64,000 bases of DNA from Chitinivibrionia bacterium (GTDB taxonomy: Bacteria > Fibrobacterota > Chitinivibrionia > Chitinivibrionales > Chitinivibrionaceae): contig WRAZ01000004.1 in the NCBI GenBank assembly GCA_009779925.1, positions 1 to 64,000 of the forward strand, given 5' to 3'. Of the stretch, positions 34,357-43,865 are shown one piece after another. Made by a program: the position numbers and the translations under genes. Positions within the stretch are counted from its first letter, which is position 1, and each line of letters begins with the position of its first letter. Under the pieces are notes generated by a model. The model was not told where the DNA came from. It searched no databases and was given only the letters and a program-made list of their open reading frames with translations.

Positions 34357-34478
34357 TGGAAATGATGATATTGGGCGGTGGAGTTATTATTACGGGACTC
34401 GCATTGCTTTTTACTTTTGGCAGAGAGAAAGAAGAGCCTAAAGGTAATTTTATTGGCGGATTGGCTACGGTGCGATAA
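34356..34478 (+). CDS. 40-aa membrane protein, pair 2 second member
   Basis: One hydrophobic helix (MILGGGVIITGLALLFTF), a charged stretch (GREKEEPKG) and the tail NFIGGLATVR. It is coupled to the 62-aa gene (TAATG). Resembles the 43-aa protein at 31706-31837 in layout and in its IGG(G)L tail. Function unknown. Confidence 0.58.
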   Translation: MEMMILGGGVIITGLALLFTFGREKEEPKGNFIGGLATVR

Positions 34479-34494
34479 AGGCAAACTTGAGGAA

Positions 34495-35742
34495 ATGAGC
34501 AAAGATACCAAAAAATACGATGTTATAATCATAGGTGCGGGACCTGCGGGGATTACGGCGGCGCTTTTTGCAAAAAAGCAAGGGCGCTCGGTTTTGCTGT
34601 TGGATAAAGACAGTTTTCCGCGCGAAAAAATTTGCGGCGACGGGCTTTCCACCCGAACATTAGTCATCCTCAAAGAATTGGGACTTTACGAAAAATTCCT
34701 CGCTGATTGCCCCGTAAACAAAATAGACGGCGTCATATTCTCTGCCCCGAACGGCACAATTCTTCCGATAAATTACAAAAATTTGGGACGAACACAAGGC
34801 GTTGAAGGCTACACTCTGAACCGCATTTATTTCGATAACTTTCTTATAAACGAAGCAAGAGAAGCAGGCATAGAAGTTTTGGAAAACTTTGAGGCAAAAA
34901 AATTTCTGCTCAATTCCAAAAATGAGGTAAGTGGTGTAATTACAAATAAAAAAGACAGTAAAAAAGATATAGATTTTGAAGCAAAAATAGTTGTTTGCGC
35001 CTGTGGAATTTTCCCGAGAATTCTAAAATCCGTAAATTATGCTCACCCAAGCGGCAAAAAGTGCGTTGTCGGAATACGCAGACACTTTAAGCAAGTGGAT
35101 TGTGTAGGAAATATGATAGAAATGCACTTCGTAAAAAGCATAGTGGAAGGATATTTCTGGATATTCCCCGAAGCAAACGACATTGCAAACGTGGGCTTCA
35201 TAATCCCCGACAAAATCAGACGAAAACGCAAAATAAATCTCGAAAAAGAACTGGAAAACATTATATCATCGCCCCGATTTTCCGACAGATTTAAGATTGC
35301 AGAACCGCTTACGGAGCCAAGCGCGGCGTATCTGAATTTGGGCGGCACAAAAGTTTTTCCTCCAAAAGGCGGACTTTTAATTATCGGCGATGCAATGGGA
35401 CTTACCGAGCATTTTACGGGCGAAGGTGTAGGCAACGCAATGTTTTCGGCACAAAAAGCGGCACAGGTAATAGAAGCGGCGTTTGAAAATGGCAATTTTG
35501 GAGCAAGAACAATGGCAATGTTTCATAAAATCTGCGTAAAACCGTTGCTTAGAGAATTTCGCGTTTCGGCAATAGTAAATAAAATGAAAAGCGTTTGGCT
35601 TCTAAATTTTGTAATCGGAATTGCCGCGCAAAACAGCGAAACAATGGAGAAAATAGCCGCCGCCGTCGCTTCACAGAAAGAACGAAAACGCTTGCTTAAC
35701 CCTATCTTTTACCTAAAACTGCTACTACGCAGAAAGAAATGA
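34495..35742 (+). CDS. Geranylgeranyl-reductase-family FAD protein
   Basis: 415-aa flavoprotein. FAD-binding DVIIIGAGPAGITAALFAKKQGRSVLLLDKD at about 8-38, FPREKICGDGLSTRTL at 40-55 (the PxxKxCGxG motif of the geranylgeranyl reductase group) and GDAMGLTEHFTGEGVGNAMFSA near 303. Members reduce isoprenoid chains or act on quinones and lipids; the substrate here is unknown. ATG 34495 is chosen for TTGAGGA. Next gene lgt starts 7 bp after its stop, and purU follows, forming an operon. Confidence 0.84.
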   Translation: MSKDTKKYDVIIIGAGPAGITAALFAKKQGRSVLLLDKDSFPREKICGDGLSTRTLVILKELGLYEKFLADCPVNKIDGVIFSAPNGTILPINYKNLGRTQGVEGYTLNRIYFDNFLINEAREAGIEVLENFEAKKFLLNSKNEVSGVITNKKDSKKDIDFEAKIVVCACGIFPRILKSVNYAHPSGKKCVVGIRRHFKQVDCVGNMIEMHFVKSIVEGYFWIFPEANDIANVGFIIPDKIRRKRKINLEKELENIISSPRFSDRFKIAEPLTEPSAAYLNLGGTKVFPPKGGLLIIGDAMGLTEHFTGEGVGNAMFSAQKAAQVIEAAFENGNFGARTMAMFHKICVKPLLREFRVSAIVNKMKSVWLLNFVIGIAAQNSETMEKIAAAVASQKERKRLLNPIFYLKLLLRRKK

Positions 35743-35749
35743 GGAAAAT

Positions 35750-36694
35750 ATGGATTTTATTACATTTTGGCAAACTCTTCCACTTAGATTAGACCCGACT
35801 TTTATTACGCTTTTCGGAGAGACAATTATTCGGTTCGGCAGTGAGCCGTCGGGCGCGGGCTTTGCTGTGCGCTATTACGGGCTTATGTATATAATGGCGT
35901 TTTTAACCGGAATTTCGCTGTTAAAATCAATGTGTCGCCGCGGTGAAGTTGCGGGTGTTCATTCAAATGAGATGGAAAATTTGTGTATGTGGGGAATTAT
36001 AGGGCTTTTGGTTGGAGCAAGGCTCGGCTTCGTTGTTTTTTATAACTGGGGGCATTTTTCGCAAAATCTAAACCAAATTTTCATTCCTTTTGCAAACGGG
36101 CAATTCATAGGGCTTGCGGGAATGTCGTACCACGGCGGGGTTATCGGCGGGCTATTATTCGGCACAATTTATATGATAATGAGAAAACTTGATTTCAGAG
36201 AATGTGTAAACGCAATATTTTTGGCAGTGCCGCTCGGACAGGGTATCGGACGTTTCGGCAACTTTATGAACGGCGAATTATACGGACGTATAACCACGTC
36301 GCCGATTGGTATGTATTTTCCCGACGACCCGACAAATTTACGCTACCCCTCGCAACTTTTTCAGATGTTCGGCGAAGGTTTCGCGCTATTTTTAATACTG
36401 CTTTTACTTCGCAAACTTTGGGCGCCGTCCAAAAAAATTATGATGCCGCTGTATTTTATAGGCTATGGAATAATCCGCTTTTTCATAGAGTTTTTCCGCG
36501 AACCCGACGCACACATCGGACTAAACGCACTTGGGCTTTCGCGCGGACAAATGTTGTGCGTGGCAATGGTAATTATCGGAGTTGTAATAATTCCGTTCTT
36601 CTTAAAAAAGACGAAAACAATTAACATCGCCAAAGTTAAGAATACATCCGATAAAAAACGCAAAGAGGGAGGCGACAGTCGCTATGAAATATAA
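35750..36694 (+). CDS. lgt: Prolipoprotein diacylglyceryl transferase
   Basis: 314-aa inner-membrane enzyme that adds diacylglycerol to the lipobox Cys of prolipoproteins. Seven-helix topology is visible. Key motifs are ARLGFVVFYNW near 91, GMSYHGGVIGGLLFG near 124 and the Lgt signature GRFGNFMNGELYGR near 165-178. It is needed for the lipoproteins predicted elsewhere in this window. Its 3' end overlaps purU by 11 bp. Confidence 0.95.
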   Translation: MDFITFWQTLPLRLDPTFITLFGETIIRFGSEPSGAGFAVRYYGLMYIMAFLTGISLLKSMCRRGEVAGVHSNEMENLCMWGIIGLLVGARLGFVVFYNWGHFSQNLNQIFIPFANGQFIGLAGMSYHGGVIGGLLFGTIYMIMRKLDFRECVNAIFLAVPLGQGIGRFGNFMNGELYGRITTSPIGMYFPDDPTNLRYPSQLFQMFGEGFALFLILLLLRKLWAPSKKIMMPLYFIGYGIIRFFIEFFREPDAHIGLNALGLSRGQMLCVAMVIIGVVIIPFFLKKTKTINIAKVKNTSDKKRKEGGDSRYEI

Positions 36695-37547
36695 GAATAC
36701 CGCAGTCCTTTTAATTTCCTGCAATGACACAGACGGAATTGTCGCCGATATTACCGCGCTTTTGGCACGCTTGGGGGCAAATATCGTCTATCTTGACCAA
36801 CATACCGACCGCGAAAATAAAAAATTCTTTATGCGGGTTGAGTGGGATTTGGAAAATTTTTCGGTAGCATTAGACGACTTCAAAACGATTTTCAAAAACG
36901 ATTCGGCGAGAAAATTTAATATGTCGTGGGAACTGCACAAATCAGCCGACAAACAAAGAATGGCAATATTCGTTTCAAAATACGCACATTGCTTTTTCGA
37001 CATAATTTCCCGTGTAAAAACGAAAGAATTTGAGGTGGATATTCCGCTCATAATAAGCAATCACGAAGATTTGCGCGAAGAAGCGGAATGCTTTGGTATC
37101 CCCTATTTTTACTTGCCTGTCAACAAAGAGAATTACGAAGAGCAAACCGAAAAGCAAATGCAAATTTTGCAGGAACACAACATTGATTTTATCGTTTTAG
37201 CGCGATATATGCAAATAATTCCACCGAAAATGATTGAGAAATATCCAAACCGCATAATCAATATTCACCATTCGTTTTTACCCGGATTTCCGGGAGCAAA
37301 GCCTTACCATCAGGCGTTTGAGCGGGGTGTGAAAATTATCGGCGCAACGGGTCATTACGTAAACGAAGAATTAGACGCGGGACCGATTATAGAACAAGAC
37401 ATTCAGCGGATAACGCACAAATATTCTGTGGATGATATGATTACCACTGGACAAGACATAGAGCGGCGCGTTCTGGCAAGAGCAGTCGGCGCGCACATAC
37501 AAAGAAAAGTATTAACCGATAAAAACCGCACAGTAGTATTTTCGTAA
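36684..37547 (+). CDS. purU: Formyltetrahydrofolate deformylase
   Basis: 287-aa cytoplasmic enzyme that hydrolyses 10-formyl-THF to THF and formate. The N-terminal ACT domain (about 6-80, LLISCNDTDGIVADITALLARLGANI) and a transformylase domain with HHSFLPGFPGAKPYHQAFERGVKIIGATGHYVNEELDAGPIIEQD near 195-240 are intact, including the Asn/His/Asp-type catalytic block. A promoter-like motif for the next gene lies inside its last 20 bp. Confidence 0.94.
   Translation: MKYKNTAVLLISCNDTDGIVADITALLARLGANIVYLDQHTDRENKKFFMRVEWDLENFSVALDDFKTIFKNDSARKFNMSWELHKSADKQRMAIFVSKYAHCFFDIISRVKTKEFEVDIPLIISNHEDLREEAECFGIPYFYLPVNKENYEEQTEKQMQILQEHNIDFIVLARYMQIIPPKMIEKYPNRIINIHHSFLPGFPGAKPYHQAFERGVKIIGATGHYVNEELDAGPIIEQDIQRITHKYSVDDMITTGQDIERRVLARAVGAHIQRKVLTDKNRTVVFS
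37527..37544 (+). promoter_or_regulatory. Promoter-like motif inside purU 3' end
   Basis: CGCACAGTAGTATTTTCG in the last codons of purU, 18 bp before the cupin ATG. The motif is maintained although it is coding. Confidence 0.5.
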
Positions 37548-37561
37548 AAAAAGGAGAAAAA

Positions 37562-37912
37562 ATGACACTTTACAAAGAAGAACGTCCTTGGGGGCATTAC
37601 GAAGTTTTGCAAGACACACAGAACTTTAAGGTAAAAAAAATACAGGTAGAAGCGGGGAAAAGACTGTCGCTTCAATCGCACGGAAAACGCGACGAACTTT
37701 GGACGATAGTCGGCGGAGAGGGCTTTATGGATTTGGATAACCTAAAACTCAACGTTCGATACGGCGACACAATTGACATCCGCAGAGGACAAAAACACAG
37801 AATTATGAACACGGGAAGCGAGCCGCTTGTTTACATAGAAGTGCAAACAGGCGAATATTTCGGCGAAGACGACATTATGCGCTATCAAGACGATTTCGGG
37901 CGGGCAGACTAA
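37562..37912 (+). CDS. Cupin-type mannose-6-phosphate isomerase-like protein
   Basis: 116-aa single cupin of the phosphomannose isomerase type II group. ERPWGHYEVL near 7-16, KKIQVEAGKRLSLQSHGKRDELWTIVGGEG near 27-56 (metal-binding His/Glu cluster) and the second motif RRGQKHRIMN near 78. The domain also occurs fused to mannose-1-P guanylyltransferases; here it stands alone. AAAGGAG gives the start. It converges on recD2, 16 bp away. Confidence 0.85.
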   Translation: MTLYKEERPWGHYEVLQDTQNFKVKKIQVEAGKRLSLQSHGKRDELWTIVGGEGFMDLDNLKLNVRYGDTIDIRRGQKHRIMNTGSEPLVYIEVQTGEYFGEDDIMRYQDDFGRAD

Positions 37913-37927
37913 CCGCTCGTGAAGTAA

Positions 37928-40123
37928 TCACTCCGCGTCGAAGCTGATTTCGTATGCGGAGGTTTCTTCTATTTTCACTTTTTTATCGATATTTTCCACT
38001 ATAAAATCACTTAAATGTGAGCGGCGTTTGTTTTGCGAAAAATTTTGCACAGCTATGGAGAGCGCCTTGTAAGTCCCCACGAAAACACAGAATTTTTTCG
38101 CGCGTGTAAGCGCAGTGTATATCAGTTTTCTTTTTAACATTGTGTAATGCAGAGTTGTTAGCGGAATAACAATCGCACTAAATTCCGAGCCTTGACTTTT
38201 GTGTATTGTTATACAATAGGCAAGCGTTAATTCCTGAGTTTCGAGCGGCTCGTATTCCACTACTTGCCCGTCGCCGAAATCGACCGCCAATCCGTCGGAA
38301 ACTTGTATTACCTCGCCTATGTCGCCGTTAAAAACTTCTTTGTCGTAGTTGTTTTTTGTTTGCATTACCTTGTCGCCGACAGCAAAACTGCGCTCGCCGA
38401 AACTCTGCAGATATTGATGCGGATTAAGTTTTTTCTGCAATTCTTTGTTTAATTCTACCGTACCAACCTCGCCTTTGTGCATTGGAGTTATTACCTGAAT
38501 ATCGTTTTTGGGGTCGTAGCCGTAAGAATTTACTAAGCGCCTGCAAACAAGGTCGATGGTAGTCTCAAATATTTCTGCAGGCGTTTCTTTTACAATAAAA
38601 AAGCAATTGTCGGTTTGCGCATTTTGAAAACTCGGGATTTTTCCGTAGCATATTTCGTGCGCCGCGGTTATTATTCTGCTGTTTTGCGCTTGCCTAAACA
38701 CTTTTTTAAGCATAACGTTTACTATTTTGCCCGAATCAATTATGCTTTCAAGCACCGCACCCGCCCCAACCGACGGCAACTGATTTATGTCGCCGACAAG
38801 AATTATGTGCGCATCACTCGGTACGGCGCGTAAAAAAGCGGTGAAAAGTCGCAAATCCACCATTGACATTTCGTCGATAATAAAAACGTCGCCCGAAAGC
38901 GGATTGCCTTCGTTTCGGGTAAATTTGCCTTTGCCCTCAATAACCTTGTACTCCAAAAGCCTGTGAATTGTCTTTGCCGCCTCGCCTATAACCTCGCTCA
39001 TTCTTTTAGCGGCGCGACCTGTCGGAGCAGACAAGACGACAGATTTCCCCTTTTCTCTGAAATAGCGAACTATCATTTTAAGGGTTGTGGTTTTTCCTGT
39101 TCCCGGTCCGCCTGTAAGCACAAACATTTTCGACAAAACCGCGCCTGCTACCGCCGATAATTGCTCGGCATTGGCTACTATGCCTTGCTTTTCGCACTCT
39201 TTTTGCGCCCACGCCACTACCTCTTTGCCGCCTTCTTTACATTCGGTTTTTTGTTCGGCTCTTTTGCGAATAAGGCGAGCGCATTCGGTTTCTATGCACC
39301 ACAAAATTTTGCTGTAAATATCGCCTTCGTATTCAATGGCTATTTTTTCGTTAATCAGGTGGTCAAGAGTAAAAAGAACTTGACTTTCGTCGCTTTTTAC
39401 CAATTCGGCGGTTTTTGCCAAAACTTCCTGTTTGGGCAAATATACGTCGCCCTCGTCTTCGGCTTTTTGCAGGGTGTGCATAATTGCGGCTCGCGTTCGA
39501 CGATAATCGTCGGTGAAGCCTATTGCCTGCGCGATTTTGTCTGCTTTCAAAAAGCCCACGCCGCGCATATCTTCAATTAAGGTGTATGGATTTTGCGAAA
39601 TCACCGCCTTTGCGTTTGCTCCGTACAATTTGTATAAGCGATACACAAAAGACATCGCAATTCCGTATGGATGCAGAAATCTTGTTAGTTCCACGAGCGC
39701 GCGTTTATCAGACCACGCTTCGATTATTTTATGCACGGTTTTTTGTGTGATTTTCGGGATTTCACTCAATCGTTCGGGGGTGTTATCCAAAATGTTTATG
39801 GTGTCTTCGCCAAAGAAGTCCACAATTCGCTCTGCGGTTTTTTCGCGAATGCCTTTTATTATCCCCGACGACAAAAGCGTTTTTATTTGCTCGGCGCCGC
39901 TTACCTTTATATACTCAAAACGCTCTACCTTAAACTGTTCGCCCCATTTGTCGTTGTATTCAAATTTCCCTGTGGCGCTGATTTTTTCGCCTGTGTGAAG
40001 CATAGAAAGCGTACCGATTAGTTTTATATGCCCCGTTTTTTCACAATGCCCGCTGACAACCGCAAACCCTGTTTCTTCGCTGCTGAAAGTTATGGAACCA
40101 ATTGTAAAGTCGATTTTTTCCAC
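37928..40123 (-). CDS. recD2: RecD2-type ATP-dependent DNA helicase
   Basis: 731-aa superfamily-1 5'-3' helicase without RecBC. N-terminal OB-fold-like and helix-hairpin-helix region (about 1-190, containing GIREKTAERIVDFFG). Walker A LTGGPGTGKTTTLKMI near 340, motif II FIIDEMSMVD near 420, GDINQLPSVGAG near 447, and the C-terminal SH3/UvrD-C part LAYCITIHKSQGSEFSAIVIPL near 645. Likely role is DNA repair or fork processing. It follows cheX by 2 bp. Confidence 0.94.
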   Translation of the reverse strand: MEKIDFTIGSITFSSEETGFAVVSGHCEKTGHIKLIGTLSMLHTGEKISATGKFEYNDKWGEQFKVERFEYIKVSGAEQIKTLLSSGIIKGIREKTAERIVDFFGEDTINILDNTPERLSEIPKITQKTVHKIIEAWSDKRALVELTRFLHPYGIAMSFVYRLYKLYGANAKAVISQNPYTLIEDMRGVGFLKADKIAQAIGFTDDYRRTRAAIMHTLQKAEDEGDVYLPKQEVLAKTAELVKSDESQVLFTLDHLINEKIAIEYEGDIYSKILWCIETECARLIRKRAEQKTECKEGGKEVVAWAQKECEKQGIVANAEQLSAVAGAVLSKMFVLTGGPGTGKTTTLKMIVRYFREKGKSVVLSAPTGRAAKRMSEVIGEAAKTIHRLLEYKVIEGKGKFTRNEGNPLSGDVFIIDEMSMVDLRLFTAFLRAVPSDAHIILVGDINQLPSVGAGAVLESIIDSGKIVNVMLKKVFRQAQNSRIITAAHEICYGKIPSFQNAQTDNCFFIVKETPAEIFETTIDLVCRRLVNSYGYDPKNDIQVITPMHKGEVGTVELNKELQKKLNPHQYLQSFGERSFAVGDKVMQTKNNYDKEVFNGDIGEVIQVSDGLAVDFGDGQVVEYEPLETQELTLAYCITIHKSQGSEFSAIVIPLTTLHYTMLKRKLIYTALTRAKKFCVFVGTYKALSIAVQNFSQNKRRSHLSDFIVENIDKKVKIEETSAYEISFDAE

Positions 40124-40125
40124 TA

Positions 40126-40584
40126 TTATTTTGTTACCAACACCACTTCCATAATAAATTTCCCGTATTTACTCTCAAATGGAACAATAATACACGGAAC
40201 TCCGCTGGGCGTTGTAATAAAGTGTTCACCTCTGATAACGCTCGGAAGCGATATTTGAAGCGCATATTCGACTAAGTCTTTTTTTGCATATCCTGCTATA
40301 ATATTTACGATTTCACCGACACCGTCCGCCAAATCGGGACTGTTTTTTTCAATCGTGCCGCCAACCATCGCCGAAATTGTTTTTATAGCGACATCGTAAG
40401 AATATGCTATAGAGATCATTCCTTGTGCTTTACCCGAAAGCCCTATCGTGGTAGATACGTCGTAGTTCGGGTACGGTTGTTTTTTAAGTGCGGGCGCGCC
40501 CGGCTTTACAGCGTCATCAAAAAGCATTCGTTTGTACGTGTCAATCGTCGCGGCGATAAACGGGTTTATAATAGCAGCATTCAC
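40126..40584 (-). CDS. cheX: CheX-like chemotaxis phosphatase
   Basis: 152-aa cytoplasmic protein. DLADGVGEIVNIIAGYAKKDL near 105-125 contains the ExxN motif (Glu and Asn in EIVN) that dephosphorylates CheY-P in the CheC/CheX/FliY group. TTIGLSGKAQGMISIAYS near 45 matches the first half. It is the only chemotaxis gene visible here and fits with the flagellins. It precedes recD2 in the same direction. Confidence 0.85.
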   Translation of the reverse strand: MNAAIINPFIAATIDTYKRMLFDDAVKPGAPALKKQPYPNYDVSTTIGLSGKAQGMISIAYSYDVAIKTISAMVGGTIEKNSPDLADGVGEIVNIIAGYAKKDLVEYALQISLPSVIRGEHFITTPSGVPCIIVPFESKYGKFIMEVVLVTK

Positions 40585-40612
40585 AATAACTCTCCTTAAA
40601 ATTCATTTCTCC

Positions 40613-40634
40613 GCACTAAAATAATATATTCTCA
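40613..40634 (-). promoter_or_regulatory. Promoter-like motif for cheX
   Basis: Minus strand GTGAGAATATATTATTTTAG, a weaker instance of the recurrent motif, 30 bp before the ATG; it overlaps the end of the cysteine desulfurase gene. Confidence 0.4.
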
Positions 40635-41783
40635 CAACGAAATTCGACTTTCGCGAATTTTTTGCACAATTTCTGACATTTCTTTCAGAAACAGATTTAT
40701 TTCTTCGATTTTTGTATCTTTACCGAGCCCCACCCGAATGGTTCTTGCCGCCTCTCTTGCGCTAAGTCCCACTGCCGTTAAAACACTGCTTGCAAACACT
40801 TTTTGAGACGAACACGCCGAACCCTTCGAAATAAAAATTCCCTTGTTATCGAGCCGAAGAACAATGATTTCATTTTCGATGTCGGGGAGCGTTATGCTCA
40901 ATGTGCCGCTCAGTGTTTTTCCTTCTTCTTGCGCACCGTTAAATTTTATTTCACCGATTGTTGCAGTTAATTTTTCTTTTAATGTTTGACGCAACGCCCA
41001 AATTTCCTTTTCTTCTTTGCCGAAGTTTGCCTTGCATTTTTCTACCGCTTCGGCAAAACCCGACGCCAAAATCTGATTACCTGTCCCCGAACGAAAGCCG
41101 CCCTCTTGACCACCGCCCATAATCAGCGGAAAAAAAGGCGTATTTTCACGCACGAACAGTCCGCCAATCCCGCGCGGTCCGTAAACCTTGTGGCTTGTGA
41201 ATGTTAAAAAGTCCGCGGCAATATCGCGCATCGAAATCGGCAATTTCCCGAACGCCTGAACTGCGTCGAAATGCAAAAGCGCGTCGTGTTTTTTTGTGAT
41301 TTCGGCAATTTTTGCAACATCTTGGATTGTGCCGATTTCGTTGTTTGCCCAAATTATGCTGACTAACGTTTGTTTGTCGCAATTTTGAGCCAAAAAATCC
41401 AAATCTGCAAAGCCCTGTTTATCTACGGGTATTCGGACAACTTCAACCTGCTTCTCGCTTAAAAAATCGGCATATTCGTCGATTGAGGGGTGCTCGACAG
41501 AAGAAATTACTAATTTTTTGAGTTTTTTGTTGGTGAGCATCTGCCACAAGACCGTGTTATTGCTTTCGGTGCCGCCGCTTGTAAAAATTATTTCGTGTTG
41601 CTTTGCCTGCAAAAAATCGGCTATTATTTCGCGGGAATTTTCGAGTAAACTTGCTGCTTTTTGCCCTGCAATATGTGAACTTGCGGGGTTTGCAAATATT
41701 TTTTGATGCGCAAGCATTTTGGCTGATACGTCTTCGTCAAGCGGAGTCGCCGCGTTGTAATCAAGATATAAATTCAAAGACAT
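40632..41783 (-). CDS. Cysteine desulfurase, NifS/IscS family
   Basis: 383-aa PLP enzyme that removes sulfur from Cys for iron-sulfur clusters or tRNA thiolation. LDYNAATPLDEDV at the start, FTSGGTESNN near 69, HFDAVQAFGK near 172, the PLP-lysine SHKVYGPRGIGGLFV near 200 and the active-site loop SKGSACSSQ near 325 with catalytic Cys. The loop type and chain length fit the NifS/IscS class. No scaffold gene (IscU) is adjacent, so the pathway cannot be specified. Confidence 0.94.
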   Translation of the reverse strand: MSLNLYLDYNAATPLDEDVSAKMLAHQKIFANPASSHIAGQKAASLLENSREIIADFLQAKQHEIIFTSGGTESNNTVLWQMLTNKKLKKLVISSVEHPSIDEYADFLSEKQVEVVRIPVDKQGFADLDFLAQNCDKQTLVSIIWANNEIGTIQDVAKIAEITKKHDALLHFDAVQAFGKLPISMRDIAADFLTFTSHKVYGPRGIGGLFVRENTPFFPLIMGGGQEGGFRSGTGNQILASGFAEAVEKCKANFGKEEKEIWALRQTLKEKLTATIGEIKFNGAQEEGKTLSGTLSITLPDIENEIIVLRLDNKGIFISKGSACSSQKVFASSVLTAVGLSAREAARTIRVGLGKDTKIEEINLFLKEMSEIVQKIRESRISL

Positions 41784-41819
41784 TTTTTGCCGTTGCCGCC
41801 TGAATTCGAGTTTTATGGG

Positions 41820-43757
41820 TTATTCGTATTTAAGATTATCGACTACCGAAAAACTGCCTGCTATTCCGAGACTGTTCGGGTCTCCGTCCGCGTTGTCGTC
41901 GGTGAAACGGAACTTTCGTATGTATTCTATGCAGTCAAAACTCGGCAACGCTTTGGAATAATACCAACCTTGAATTTCTTCGGCGCCCAGATTTTTCAGA
42001 AGGCGAATTTGCACTTCGTCCTCTACGCCCTCGGTAACAGTGCGCATTCCGAGTTCTTTTGCAAGCAAAATCAAAAATCTGAACAATTTGCGCTCATTTC
42101 GTCCGCGCATTAAGCCATCGGTAAAACTTTTGTCGATTTTAAGCTCGTCAAAACTGTATTTGTGAAGATAGTTAAGCGAAGAATAGCCCGTACCAAAGTC
42201 GTCAAGCGAAAGGTTAAAGCCCTCGTTTTTGAGCCCTTGAAGTATTGCCTGCGCACCGCTTTTCAGCATTGTTCCTTCGGTTATTTCCAAATAAACCACA
42301 GACGGGTCAACGCCAAAGTTTTTAGCCCTGTTGAGTATTTTTTCCTTAAAATTAGACTCCAACAACTGTGTTGGCGAAATGTTTATAGAAATATTTATGC
42401 TATCATTATTGCAAATTTTATGCACTTGTTTTATATGATAAAACGCCGACTCCAAAACATATTCGCCCAAAGCAAGTATGTGTCCGCTTTTTTCGGCGAT
42501 TTCTACAAATTCGTTTGGCGGTATGTAGCCGACGCTTGGGTGAGTCCAACGCGCAAGCGCTTCCATCCCTGTCACTTCTTTGTCCACAAGAGATACTTTC
42601 GGTTGATAATAAACCTGCAATTCGCCGTTGAGACAAGCTGTAAAAAGGTCTTTTTGTATTGTGGAAAGCCTGTTTTTGTCGTCAAGATATTCTCGCATAA
42701 AGAATACGTTTTTCACGTTGTTTTTGTTGGACTTGGATTTTTCAAGCGAAATTTCGGCATAACTCAAAATTTGCGGTATGTCCTCCGCCTGAGTGGGAAA
42801 ACATACTATTCCGCTCAAAAGCGACAGTGTATTACCGTCGGGCAGATTATGCAATTCAAAATATCTGTTGTCAATATCCTTTTCAAATTCTTCTAATTGC
42901 GCCGTCAGGACAAGGGCGTTTTCGGCGGTGGAAATAAAAACGAACTTACCTTTTGCAATGCGCGAGTGTGCAAAACTTTTCTGCACCAAAACCAATCTTG
43001 AGGCAACCGTTTTGAGGAACTTATCGGCGCTTGAGTTTTGAATGCTTTCACTGCCGTCGTCGCTGAATTGCTCGTTAAATTTATCGAAAGCAAATAAAAC
43101 CGTATAAAACTGTTTTCCGTTTGAAATCGCCTTTTTGAGTTCTTTTATGAAACCGTTGGCATTCAAAAGCCCTGTCTGCTCGTCGGTGTTTTTTCTGATT
43201 TCGTTGTTTAAGGAGTCTGCTTCAAAGTATTTTGAAATAACAAAGCCGCCTGCCGAAACAAATATCAGAAGAATTGCGTGAAATTTGCCTAATATTTGCG
43301 CCGAAAAATCGTTAACAGCCCAAGGGACAAAAATCGCAACCAAAGTTATCCCTGCATAAAAAAGTCCGACTTTTGACGAACATAAAAAATAACCGAGAGC
43401 TATCTGTAAAATATAATACGCTGAAAAAGCATCCCCGTACGCATTAAGTAAACAACTATTGAAAAACTTAGCGACGACAAGAGTAAAAATAGGTACAAAT
43501 AAAAACAAACACCTGAAATATCTGGCTTTGTAATAAGAGACGTAAATTCCGCCCAATGCCAAAAATATAACCGTCGCAAAGCCCAATGCATTAAATACAT
43601 ACATTTGACTAACAAGCAAAAAGCCTGTTATTGCGGCAATGAATATGATAAAACACAAAGCAATTCGAGATAAATGCAATTTAAAATTCATCAGAGGGAT
43701 TGCTTGAATTTCCTCATCATTGTCGGACACTAATTTTTTCCAAAGTTTCCTATTCAT
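41820..43757 (-). CDS. Membrane EAL phosphodiesterase with degenerate GGDEF domain
   Basis: 645-aa protein. Five or six membrane segments (about 30-190) are followed by a GGDEF-like domain (about 205-375) in which the active site reads RIAKGKFVF, so cyclase activity is not expected. The EAL domain (about 390-630) keeps YYQPKVSL, MEALARW, LEITEG and DDFGTGYSSLNYL, DELKIDKSF, so it should hydrolyse cyclic di-GMP. The degenerate GGDEF may bind GTP or c-di-GMP as a regulator. ATG 43757 is chosen for GGGGAGAGG. It probably tunes the motile-to-sessile switch. Confidence 0.88.
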   Translation of the reverse strand: MNRKLWKKLVSDNDEEIQAIPLMNFKLHLSRIALCFIIFIAAITGFLLVSQMYVFNALGFATVIFLALGGIYVSYYKARYFRCLFLFVPIFTLVVAKFFNSCLLNAYGDAFSAYYILQIALGYFLCSSKVGLFYAGITLVAIFVPWAVNDFSAQILGKFHAILLIFVSAGGFVISKYFEADSLNNEIRKNTDEQTGLLNANGFIKELKKAISNGKQFYTVLFAFDKFNEQFSDDGSESIQNSSADKFLKTVASRLVLVQKSFAHSRIAKGKFVFISTAENALVLTAQLEEFEKDIDNRYFELHNLPDGNTLSLLSGIVCFPTQAEDIPQILSYAEISLEKSKSNKNNVKNVFFMREYLDDKNRLSTIQKDLFTACLNGELQVYYQPKVSLVDKEVTGMEALARWTHPSVGYIPPNEFVEIAEKSGHILALGEYVLESAFYHIKQVHKICNNDSINISINISPTQLLESNFKEKILNRAKNFGVDPSVVYLEITEGTMLKSGAQAILQGLKNEGFNLSLDDFGTGYSSLNYLHKYSFDELKIDKSFTDGLMRGRNERKLFRFLILLAKELGMRTVTEGVEDEVQIRLLKNLGAEEIQGWYYSKALPSFDCIEYIRKFRFTDDNADGDPNSLGIAGSFSVVDNLKYE

Positions 43758-43779
43758 TCTAAAAACCTCTCCCCACACT

Positions 43780-43800
43780 TGCCAAAAATTATTTTTATTC
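43780..43800 (+). promoter_or_regulatory. Promoter-like motif for TPR gene (divergent region)
   Basis: TGCCAAAAATTATTTTTATTC on the plus strand, 66 bp before the GTG of the next gene. Confidence 0.45.
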
Positions 43801-43825
43801 CATAGAAAACATAAGCTAACAGTAT

Positions 43826-43843
43826 TCAAAATACTTTTATGCC
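43826..43843 (-). promoter_or_regulatory. Promoter-like motif for EAL gene (divergent region)
   Basis: Minus strand GGCATAAAAGTATTTTGA, lying past the divergent plus-strand motif, so the two transcripts overlap at their 5' ends. Confidence 0.45.
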
Positions 43844-43865
43844 AAACATACAAAGGGAGGTTTTT

